From: Gracilaria domingensis
Lineage: Eukaryota; Rhodophyta; Florideophyceae; Gracilariales; Gracilariaceae
Reading direction: 5' to 3'
DNA: 24,202 nt
Assembly (NCBI GenBank): GCA_022539475.1
Contig: VCMS01000475.1
Span: forward strand, 27,317 to 51,518
The position numbers were made by a program, and so were the translations under genes. A model generated the notes under the pieces. That model had not been told where the DNA came from, did no database searches, and saw only the letters and a list, made by a program, of their open reading frames with translations. This document shows positions 8,343 through 16,475 of the stretch, in pieces. Within the stretch, counting starts at the first letter, position 1. The number at the start of each line of letters is the position of its first letter.

Positions 8343-8615
8343 AAATGCTTCTTGGAAGCTTTAGAAGCAACTAGAAACTTTATTGATCTAGAACCGTCTA
8401 GAAAGTTCTATAAGGATCTATCTAGAATATGTTTATGTTATATAGTAGAAATATGTTTATGAGTCTAGAAACGTTTAGAACAATTACAAAACAGTATATA
8501 AGAAAGCTATAGAGACTTGGTTTGATGGAAGAGAGAAGTCAAGCCGAGTCATCCCGATAAATCAACACTGCGTTTATTGAAGTCTATCCTAAGCCAAGTA
8601 CTACATTCTACAACA
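8337..8615 (+). repeat. Copia 5' LTR (279 bp)
   Basis: The LTR starts TGTTG and ends CAACA, a 5-bp terminal inverted repeat. TATATAAG at 8495-8502 is a good TATA box. Five CTAGAA hexamers occur upstream of it, starting at 8371, 8388, 8398, 8422 and 8465. Part of this cluster contains GAAAGTTC, which resembles paired heat-shock-factor half sites. The length is close to the 276 bp of the Drosophila copia LTR. Confidence 0.85.
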
Positions 8616-8616
8616 T

Positions 8617-8632
8617 TGGTTATGGGCCCAGC
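8617..8632 (+). other. Copia primer-binding site, half-tRNA(iMet) type
   Basis: TGGTTATGGGCCCAGC lies one base after the LTR. It is complementary to the anticodon arm of eukaryotic initiator tRNA-Met, whose loop reads GGGCCCATAACCC, and not to a tRNA 3' end. This is the known arrangement in Drosophila copia, where a tRNA fragment primes reverse transcription. Confidence 0.8.
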
Positions 8633-8828
8633 CCACGTCTGAAACAACCAGTTAGTAAGTACAGCACGCTTAGAAGTCGGCCATCTTGAAGAGAATCTCG
8701 AACAACACCGTAGAAGTTCGAAAGAGTACATATTTATTCGAAATTGTACTGTACGGAAATTTGAAAAATCCGGAAATTAAGTGAAAAACTGTGCATTTGC
8801 GTCCAGTATCAACGGAAGTATACCAAAT

Positions 8829-10612
8829 ATGGACACTGAAGAAAGAAGCACGTTTAAAATAGAGAAGCTTAATGGCGATAATTACTTCTCTTGGAAATTT
8901 CGTATGGCCAACTATCTCAAGAAAAAAGGTTGGTGGAAAGCTGTAGTCGAAGAAGAAATTAATGCTACTGCAAACGAAAAAGCCTTAATAGATATTTGTT
9001 TATCTGTCGATGATAATCAAATTGTCTATGTAGAAGAGTGCAAAACCGGAACTGAAGCTTGGCTTGCTCTTGGAGAAGTGTACGAAAATAAGGGCATAGC
9101 ACATAAGATGGATATAGAAAAGAGGTTTACAACGAAAAGGCTTATTGAAGGAAAGTCTGCCAAGCAGCACATAGAGGAGCTTAAAAGACTTAAGACCAAA
9201 CTACAGCAACTCGGTGTGACTAAGACAAAAGAAGAATATATTATGAGATTGCTCCGTAGCCTCCTAAAAAGCTACGAGAGTCTGGTTGTAACTCTAGAAA
9301 ATATTGCCGAAAAACTGAGTATCGAAGAAATTCATGCAAGAATTTTACGTGAAGAATCTAGACAGAATGTTAACCGAGAAGGCGAAAAGTCTGGAAATCT
9401 TCTGCAAGGAAAATCAACTAATAGGAAATCCTCATTTCCTTTTAAATGCCATTATTGCCAAAAGAAAGGGCATAAAATTGCAGAATGCCACCTTCGTAAG
9501 AAGGATCAGAAAAATTCAAAGAAACCAAACGGAACAGTTCAGTCAAGTGGAAATTTTTTGATGGCTCAAGAACAGAGTTTTAAAGTATATGGCACATGGT
9601 ATATGGACTCTGGCGCCTCTTTCCATATGACTAATAACAAAAATTGGTTTAGCAAAGAAACATTGGAGAAAATTAACTCCGTAAAAATCAGGCTTGGAGA
9701 TGGAACCACAGTCGAGTCCACCGAAAAGGGAAATGTGGACATGGAAATTTATTTGAACAACATGAAGAAAATATCGGTCCAAGATGTTCTGTTTGTTCTA
9801 CAGATTTCTACAAATATTTTATCGGTTGGGCAGATTGACGAACGAGGCCATAAAATATATTTTAGAAATGGAATATGCACGGTTATACCAAAAGACTCGA
9901 AAGAAAAACTTCTACAAATACGAAGGGAAAATTCAACATACAGTTTCAGAGCCTGTAGAAGTATGGAACAAAATTATTCGGCATACTCTGCTACCATGAC
10001 AGACCAGGAATTATGGCACGCCAGACTTGGGCATGCAGGAAAAACCGTTATGGAGCAAATAATCAGAGGAAAAACTGCAGAAGGCCTACCAGAAAAATTG
10101 GAACAAAAGGACATTAGCGAATGCAAAGGATGTGTCCTTGGAAAAATGAGTTCCAAATTGTTTCAGTCCATAGGAAAATTTCAGTCTGAAGCAAAGTTAG
10201 AACTGATACATACGGATCTTTGTGGACCAATGAGTACAAAATCAAAAGGAGGAAAGTTATATTTTATAACTTTCACAGACGATCACACACGAAAATCGTT
10301 TGTTTATTTACTTCGGTCAAAGGATGAAGCTCTGGCAAAAACCCAAGAATTTTTAACAATGATTGAAAATCAGGAAGGATGTACAGTGAAACGAATTAGG
10401 AGCGACAGAGGAGGAGAATATGTGTCCAAAGCTTTTCAAAATTATTTGAAACGGAAAGGAATTTTACATGAACCCACAGGAGCATATCAACCTCAGCAAA
10501 ATGGTGTTGCAGAAAGAATTAATCGAACGCTCTGTGAAAAAGCTAGATGCATGCTTTACTTTCAGAATATTCCAAAATCGTTTTGGGCAGAAGCTGTTCA
10601 GACTGCTAACAC
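8829..10612 (+). pseudogene. Copia gag-protease-integrase polyprotein, truncated
   Basis: The probable start is ATG at 8829, just before the conserved gag sequence F-K-I-E-K-L-N-G-D-N-Y. The N-terminal region is a copia-type gag. It is followed by a CCHC zinc knuckle C-x2-C-x4-H-x4-C (9448-9489), the aspartic protease motif DSGA (Asp at 9606-9608) and the pre-integrase H-x4-H...C-x2-C zinc site (about 10017-10135). The integrase core comes next with Asp at 10215-10217, Asp in the S-D-R-G-G-E-Y block, and Glu in N-G-V-A-E-R, so the catalytic triad is complete. Element copia sequence ends at 10612. The frame then runs through 91 bp of the gypsy A LTR to a stop at 10703, adding about 30 unrelated residues. 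The remaining part has no frameshift, which suggests modest age. The protein is incomplete because reverse transcriptase is displaced beyond the nested insertions. Confidence 0.88.
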
Positions 10613-11428
10613 TGTAGTGCAACGCGATTGCGGGACTCCTTCGCTGATGCGATTCATAACATGCACGGCGATGCCGGGAGGTGGTGGCACACAGTATGAG
10701 TAACTGGTGAGATCAGCCCATTCTTGGGTATACTTAATATTAGAATTAGTGTTATGAGGCGCACGGCTTAGCCGGTGAGTCACACACGTGTGGGAAGTTT
10801 GCACCCATTAGTTGGGGTATTTTAGATGTTTATTCTAGATATTTTCGCTACAACGCTTGACAGTGGGTTGGCACTCTACACCACTTAGTAGGTTGAGCTG
10901 CACCCATTGTCGGGGAAGTAAACGGAACAACCGAGTGTTCGGCTCTGATGTTTCACCCTTGGTGACCGATATCCTCCTCCCGGAGAGTCGACACCTTGTG
11001 CAGGGTTCATCATCCGCCTCGCGGCATCATTAACACCACTACCGCTTTCGCGTGTTTACTTTGTGTGTGTTTTCTTTATTTCTGTCCCTGTTATACAGGT
11101 AGCACTACTTGGTGTACCGGTGCATACCGTTCGTGGCTCGACACACTCGCGTGGGTTACTACCGCTCTCGCGTGTCATCGCCACACTCGTGGGTACCGTG
11201 TGCTACACACGTGACGCTACTGCCGACTCGTGTCGTGTTCTCTCTACCGCTGGACGCGTCTTCTTCGCCGCTTCGCTCCCTCCATTACTTGGGAAGGGTC
11301 GACCCCGGTCTTACACCCGGCATTGCCGTGTCGTACCTGTGGGAGCGCTCTACTGCTGTGCTCGCCTCTTGAGAGAGGGTCTGAACCGCCTTTGCGTGTC
11401 TTTCCCCATCGCTGGGTTTTGCACAACA
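10613..11428 (+). repeat. Gypsy A 5' LTR (about 816 bp)
   Basis: It begins TGTAGTGCAACGC, against TGTAGAGCAACGC in elements B and C, and ends CAACA just before the primer-binding site. The end point is placed by alignment with element B and could be off by a few bases. Most of the interior is not visibly alignable with the B LTR by eye, and this LTR is shorter by about 158 bp. Confidence 0.75.
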
Positions 11429-11430
11429 AT

Positions 11431-11448
11431 TGGTCTCCCGACTTAGAA
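11431..11448 (+). other. Gypsy A primer-binding site
   Basis: TGGTCTCCCGACTTAGAA lies two bases after the LTR and is identical over 18 bases to the site after the element B LTR. The leading TGG fits pairing with a tRNA CCA end. The implied tRNA 3' end reads CTAAGTCGGGAGACCA; I cannot name the isotype. Confidence 0.75.
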
Positions 11449-11867
11449 GTCGCGTTGATCCAGCAAGTTGGTTTTCTGATCAATTTCCGGTTTGCCGGTT
11501 CGTATCTGGTCGTGGAGATACACTACACAGTTTCTACTGGAAGGCTTTGCCGACAGACGTCGTGTTGGTACTGCTTTCCTCATTTTGGGTTGTTGTTTGG
11601 ACACGGTTTACTACCGGTGGCACTACCTATTTCCGTAGTGTGTGATTCCCGTCGGTACGGTTGTTGTCACCCCGTTTGGGTTGTCTACCGTTCCCAGCAA
11701 TCTGGTCGAGTCAGCCCTAATTCCGTATACGGCTGTTCCCGTTGGTACGGTTGGTTCGTCCGATTTGTCGGTTATCGTCACTCGTGTGAGGACGCTACAC
11801 TCATTCGAGGTTAATTTGTTGGTTGCTTTCCTGTTCCCAGTTTTCTGGTTGTTTCTCGTCGTGGACG
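11449..11867 (+). other. Gypsy A untranslated leader
   Basis: This T/G/C-rich stretch lies between the primer-binding site and the gag start. It should hold packaging and translation signals, but I see no specific motif. Short frames in it do not resemble proteins. Confidence 0.5.
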
Positions 11868-12786
11868 ATGGTGTCGGGCAAGCGCTCGAGCCCTACGAAG
11901 TCTCGCTCCGTTGGCTCTGGCTTGCCCCCACGTCTGCGGTCTGTTCCTGAACCCCTACAGGGTGATGGAAAGAAACGTGGAAACCGGAAACAGCCGGACA
12001 AGTCGTCTGACGCCCCAGTGGCTGGGCCCTCATCTGCTCCTTTGGAGGGTCTTATACCCGCTGTCGCGGCGAAGGATGCGCTCGTAAACGAGTTGGAGAC
12101 TCAAGTTCGTGTGCTTGAGGCTCAGACTGCTGTCATGAGGAGTTCTCATGAAGCACTCGTTTCCGAGGTCGACACACTTCGTTTGAAGGTTGACGCAGCC
12201 CTCAACGGAGGTGTATCAGATGATCTACGTATTTTACGGAAGGATGTTAATGCCCTCTTGGAGGTTCTTCAAGGATATCCCGGTTTCACCGAGGAGGTTA
12301 ACACGAAGTTCATTCGGATCCTTGGCCGTCTTGAGACGTTAGAGGCCACCATCCGTGAGGATGACGGCCCTGCTGCCGCCTCTGCGGGAGTGTCTCGTGG
12401 TACACGTGACCGGAAGTCCGGGAAGAGTCGCTCTAAGAAGAGGAATGTCGACGAGTATGACTCGGATTCGTCACAGTCTTCTGGTATTTCAAACCGCTCG
12501 GCGGGTTCCTTATCATCGAGCTCGTCAAGTGACGGTGAACGTCGCGCTCGTTCTACGCGTTCGCGGAGTTCTACGTCCACCTATGGTGTTGTTGGTACCC
12601 GGAAACGGGGGCGAAAGCACTCAGGTTTGAGGGAACTGGAGCCGACGAATCCCTTGTTCAAAAGGTTGTTATCTTACCGGTATTACCGTTTGGAAGATTC
12701 AAGTCTGAACCGGACGCCCCGTGGCACGGGTAAGGTGAAGGACTGCATCAAACGCATGTCCTTAACCTTTCGCAACCAGTTGTTCA
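11868..12786 (+). pseudogene. Gypsy A gag, truncated by element B
   Basis: The start ATG at 11868 is chosen because similarity to the element B gag begins near it; an in-frame upstream ATG at 11823 adds non-conserved residues. The order of parts is a basic Ser/Pro-rich N-terminus, a long heptad-rich coiled coil (roughly residues 60-160), a Ser/Asp/Arg-rich stretch with a run of six serines, and the conserved block L-L-S-Y-R-Y-Y-R-L-E-D followed by R-G-T-G-K-V-K-D. Gag is cut at 12786, and the frame ends at a TAG two bases into the element B LTR end. The capsid-like domain seen in element B is therefore missing here, as is any zinc knuckle. Confidence 0.8.
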
Positions 12787-13760
12787 TGTAGAGCAACGCA
12801 TTTTGCGTGGTTATCAGGATGATGCGCCTCATATACTCAGGGGAGTGATACGAGGATGCACTCGAAGAGTTATGAGTTGGACCCAATTTTGGCGGTTACT
12901 TTTGGAATGGCTTTCCCACAGTTACCTGTAATCAGGGTTGCCATTGCTGGCCAATACCGCTAGGTGGACGCGTGTACTACACCACCGTGTGTGTGCATAT
13001 TACGGGACAATAGGTAGTGCACCTGAGGTGCCTGACACTGGGCTAGCCACGTGTACGGACCCCTGCGGGTGTGCACCACGTGTACATAGTTAGTTTAGAC
13101 CTACTTAGGTGAGCTCGACCTCGTCGTCGCGAGCACCTTTGTAAAGTCAACCCGAGCACTTCTAAGTGAACTCTTTGTCGAGTAGCGCTCTCCCGAGTGG
13201 ACTCTACACGAGTGAGGCTCTGGCGCCAACCGCCTACGTGGGTTATCACTCTCGCGAGTATAGCCACGTCTGGTTACGGTGGTCCTACCCTCTCGGTACC
13301 TTTGAGGAACATCTGTCGTTGATGTCGGGACCTGAGGGTCGTACCGAGGAGGTATAGGACTACATTACGAAGTGATCCGACTCTGTATAGAGTTTTGCCG
13401 TGTTTACGGAAACCCGTGCATTACCGTTGGAGGATCTCGCCCCGCTCCGGGCACAGTGCCGAGGAGGCCCTACCCGTCGCGTGTGGGTGTTGTTTGGTTG
13501 TTGTTTTCTGTTGCTTTCCCTCTCGGGACTACACCTGTCGTTGGTCGTGTTTCATCGTTGCCGATACCACCCCATCTCTGGAGTTTCTCATCGTTTCCTC
13601 ACCACGTGGCCTATCACCTCTGTAGGTATAGCCAGTTGCCACTTCGGCCTTACAACCGAGTTACGGTGGTACAGAGGGCTCTGTCACTGGTCTGCCATCT
13701 CTCACGAGAGCGGACCTTCGGACAGTCTGGTGGGTTTCACTCTTCCGAGTTTGCCCCACA
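12787..13760 (+). repeat. Gypsy B 5' LTR (974 bp)
   Basis: It begins TGTAGAGCAACGC and ends GCCCCACA. It matches the reverse complement of 15423-16396 over its full length with about three substitutions seen by eye and no length difference. It contains repeated CCACGTGTAC motifs near 13048 and 13078. Apparent frames inside it occur in mirror image in the C LTR and are not genes. Confidence 0.9.
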
Positions 13761-13763
13761 AAG

Positions 13764-13781
13764 TGGTCTCCCGACTTAGAA
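13764..13781 (+). other. Gypsy B primer-binding site
   Basis: TGGTCTCCCGACTTAGAA starts three bases after the LTR end and is identical to the element A site, although the two LTRs are otherwise diverged. Confidence 0.8.
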
Positions 13782-14004
13782 CCGTTTTAGGTCACTGTCG
13801 TGGAATTGACTTGATTGTTGACGGATCACCGTTTTCTGACAACGATCAGGGGACTCTTTAGAGTTTTGGAGGTTGACAACTTTTGAACGTGAACCGCTGA
13901 CGTGGTGGTTTACCGAGAAGGTTTATTGAGTTTTCTTGTTCTTTGGGGACTCGTGTACGAGTTTAACTGGATCATCTGGATCAGATTGCCTACTGGTTCC
14001 CAGT
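13782..14004 (+). other. Gypsy B untranslated leader
   Basis: This is a short leader of about 220 bp, roughly half the length of the element A leader. The frame upstream of the gag ATG is open but not conserved with element A. Confidence 0.5.
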
Positions 14005-15422
14005 ATGCCGCAACCGCCTCGAGGTTCTCGAGCTGGTTCAGCGCGGTCGTCAGCTGCGGTTCCACCCGTTGCACCGACGTCCCGGTCTATCCCAGATGAG
14101 GCGCAACCTCTTGAGGTCGTACCCCGCCCCCGGAGAACGCGTTCAGTTACGGAAGCACCTAAGGAAAACGTGGGTTCTGCTCAACCCGTCGTTGAGACAC
14201 CATCCATGGTTAACCCTAACGCTGCTACCGTAGCCGAGTTGGCTAGGTTGGAATCCCGCTTGGATATTAATCACGCTGCTCACGTGGAACTCCTACAGGA
14301 TGTTACCTCGTTGAGGACGCAGGTTGATAATGCCCAGGTGAGGGATGTCTCAGGAGACTTACGTCTTCTGAGAAGGGACGTGAATTCCATTATGGAAAAT
14401 CTGGGTACCCCAGACGTCTTCGTCACGGAGTACCGGGCATTTGTCGAGGAAATGCGCACCGATATCGGTCGAATTCGTTCGCGCTTGGAAACGCTGGAGG
14501 ATACAATCCGTATGGATGAAGCTGTGGACGCACAGGTTCCTCAAGGAAATCCATCTGCGGATGAAGACCATCGTTCGGTGAAGCAGAAACGTCGACACCC
14601 AAAACGAGTTCACTATGATTCGGATTCATCGCGCTCTGACTCGAGCGGCATGACTGAAGACAGTTCGTCAGATTCATCTGATAGTGATGACAACCGTCAT
14701 AGGTCACGTTCGACACGGTCGAAAGCGACGCAGTCTACTCAGGCAGTGATGAGATCACGCGTGAAAGGACGGCGCCACTTGGGACTCAAAGAGTTAAAGC
14801 CGACGGACCCGCTCTACACAAAGCTGTTGTCGTACCGCTATTATCGGTTGGAGGATGTTACTTCGAATCGCTCCTCGCGAGGAACCGGTAAGGTGAAGGA
14901 CTACATTCGAAGGTTGAATGTTACCCTTGAAACAAGGAAGTTCTCGGGGACAGATCCTATCCTTATCTTGGATTTCCTTGCCAGGTTCGTCCAGGAGGCC
15001 GATATACTCGGTATAAGTGAAGCACAGGCATATGTGGCACTGCCGTACTTCCTAACAGGGACTGCGGAAGATCAGTACAACTCAGTTCGAGGAACCTCGA
15101 GAGCCTCGGAAGGAGGAGTCACGTGTTGGCCGGAAGCCGTGAACTACCTTCTCAGGTCGTACGCGACTTCCAACGCGATTTACAGCGCTACTCTTGCTGT
15201 TCGCGACACTAGACAGAAGAGTGGAGAATCTGAAACGGTTTATTCAACGCGGTTGAACAAAGCGTTTCACCGATGTGGTAATGTGTATTCCGCACAGGAG
15301 CGGTGTACCATGTTTGTTGATGGTTTGGACCCCACCATTCGGTCGTTGGTCGCTCGCCGACGCGAGGAAAAACGCCGAATGACGTACCTAGAGTTGGTTA
15401 ATTACGCCCAGGCGGAAGGAGA
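14005..15422 (+). pseudogene. Gypsy B gag, truncated near its C-terminus by element C
   Basis: ATG at 14005 is chosen because similarity to element A gag begins there; an in-frame ATG at 13936 is also possible. From that start the protein has a Pro/Ala/Arg-rich N-terminus, a long coiled coil (about 75-170), a highly charged Ser/Asp/Arg stretch (about 204-240), the conserved L-L-S-Y-R-Y-Y-R-L-E-D block, and a capsid-like domain (about 310-472) with F-S-G-T-D-P, A-L-P-Y-F-L-T-G and W-P-E-A-V-N-Y-L motifs typical of retrotransposon gag (retrotrans_gag family). Gag would assemble the particle that houses reverse transcription. Element sequence ends at 15422 after A-Q-A-E-G-D. The frame then runs 100 bp into the C LTR and stops at 15522. 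No zinc knuckle is reached. There are no internal frameshifts. Confidence 0.85.
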
Positions 15423-16396
15423 TGTGGGGCAAACTCGGAAGAGTGAAACCCACCAGACTGTCCGAAGGTCCGCTCTCGTGAGAGATGGCAGACCAGTGAC
15501 AGAGCCCTCTGTACCACCGTAACTCGGTTGTAAGGCCGAAGTGGCAACTGGCTATACCTACAGAGGTGATAGGCCACGTGGTGAGGAAACGATGAGAAAC
15601 TCCAGAGATGGGGTGGTATCGGCAACGATGAAACACGACCAACGACAGGTGTAGTCCCGAGAGGGAAAGCAACAGAAAACAACAACCAAACAACACCCAC
15701 ACGCGACGGGTAGGGCCTCCTCGGCACTGTGCCCGGAGCGGGGCGAGATCCTCCAACGGTAATGCACGGGTTTCCGTAAACACGGCAAAACTCTATACAG
15801 AGTCGGATCACTTCGTAATGTAGTCCTATACCTCCTCGGTACGACCCTCAGGTCCCGACATCAACGACAGATGTTCCTCAAAGGTACCGAGAGGGTAGGA
15901 CCACCGTAACCAGACGTGGCTATACTCGCGAGAGTGATAACCCACGTAGGCGGTTGGCGCCAGAGCCTCACTCGTGTAGAGTCCACTCAGGAGAGCGCTA
16001 CTCGACAAAGAGTTCACTTAGAAGTGCTCCGGTTGACTTTACAAAGGTGCTCGCGACGACGAGGTCGAGCTCACCTAAGTAGGTCTAAACTAACTATGTA
16101 CACGTGGTGCACACCCGCAGGGGTCCGTACACGTGGCTAGCCCAGTGTCAGGCACCTCAGGTGCACTACCTATTGTCCCGTAATATGCACACACACTGTG
16201 GTGTAGTACACGCGTCCACCTAGCGGTATTGGCCAGCAATGGCAACCCTGATTACAGGTAACTGTGGGAAAGCCATTCCAAAAGTAACCGCCAAAATTGG
16301 GTCCAACTCATAACTCTTCGAGTGCATCCTCGTATCACTCCCCTGAGTATATGAGGCGCATCATCCTGATAACCACGCAAAATGCGTTGCTCTACA
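15423..16396 (-). repeat. Gypsy C 3' LTR (974 bp)
   Basis: On the plus strand it runs from TGTGGGGC to GCTCTACA, so in element orientation it starts TGTAGAGC and ends GCCCCACA. It is about 99.7 percent identical by eye to the element B LTR in the opposite orientation (differences near 13002, 13154 and 13196 of the B copy). Confidence 0.9.
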
Positions 16397-16411
16397 TCTC
16401 CCCCTCCTTAG
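16397..16411 (-). other. Polypurine tract of gypsy C
   Basis: In element orientation AAGGAGGGGGAGA directly precedes the 3' LTR. This is the expected primer for plus-strand DNA synthesis and fixes both the element's orientation and the LTR boundary. Confidence 0.85.
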
Positions 16412-16475
16412 AGCCGAGGACGACTTCGAGGCTGAAGTTTTGTGCGAAACGCAAGTACGTAAATACGTCACAATC

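Larger units (their letters stand above)
8337..10612 (+). mobile_element. Ty1/copia retrotransposon, 5' part
   Basis: This is the 5' LTR, primer-binding site and gag-protease-integrase portion of a copia-type element inserted in the second glycoprotein gene. The insertion boundary is the first TG of the LTR, and the candidate left target duplication is AGATA at 8332-8336. The element is cut within integrase by gypsy element A at 10613. Reverse transcriptase, RNase H and the 3' LTR are not in the window. Confidence 0.9.
10613..12786 (+). mobile_element. Ty3/gypsy element A, 5' part
   Basis: This comprises LTR, primer-binding site, leader and the first part of gag. It is inserted into the copia integrase frame (candidate left target duplication AACAC, 10608-10612) and is itself interrupted by element B at 12787. 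It is the same family as B and C but clearly diverged from them. Confidence 0.8.
12787..15422 (+). mobile_element. Ty3/gypsy element B, 5' part
   Basis: This comprises LTR, primer-binding site, leader and most of gag on the plus strand. It is inserted in the gag gene of element A (candidate left target duplication GTTCA, 12782-12786) and is interrupted at 15423 by element C in the opposite orientation. Confidence 0.85.

Noticed and set aside
13372..15811. Mirror-image pair of Met-initiated frames of about 135 codons on opposite strands
   Set aside because: They lie inside the B and C LTRs and are identical only because the LTRs are. They have no known motifs and run into unrelated flanking sequence.
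12787..16396. One retroelement with its two LTRs in inverted orientation
   Set aside because: LTRs of one element are direct repeats. The polypurine tract at 16397 and minus-strand pol assign the right LTR to a separate element, and the junction at 15422 is exactly an LTR terminus in the middle of gag.
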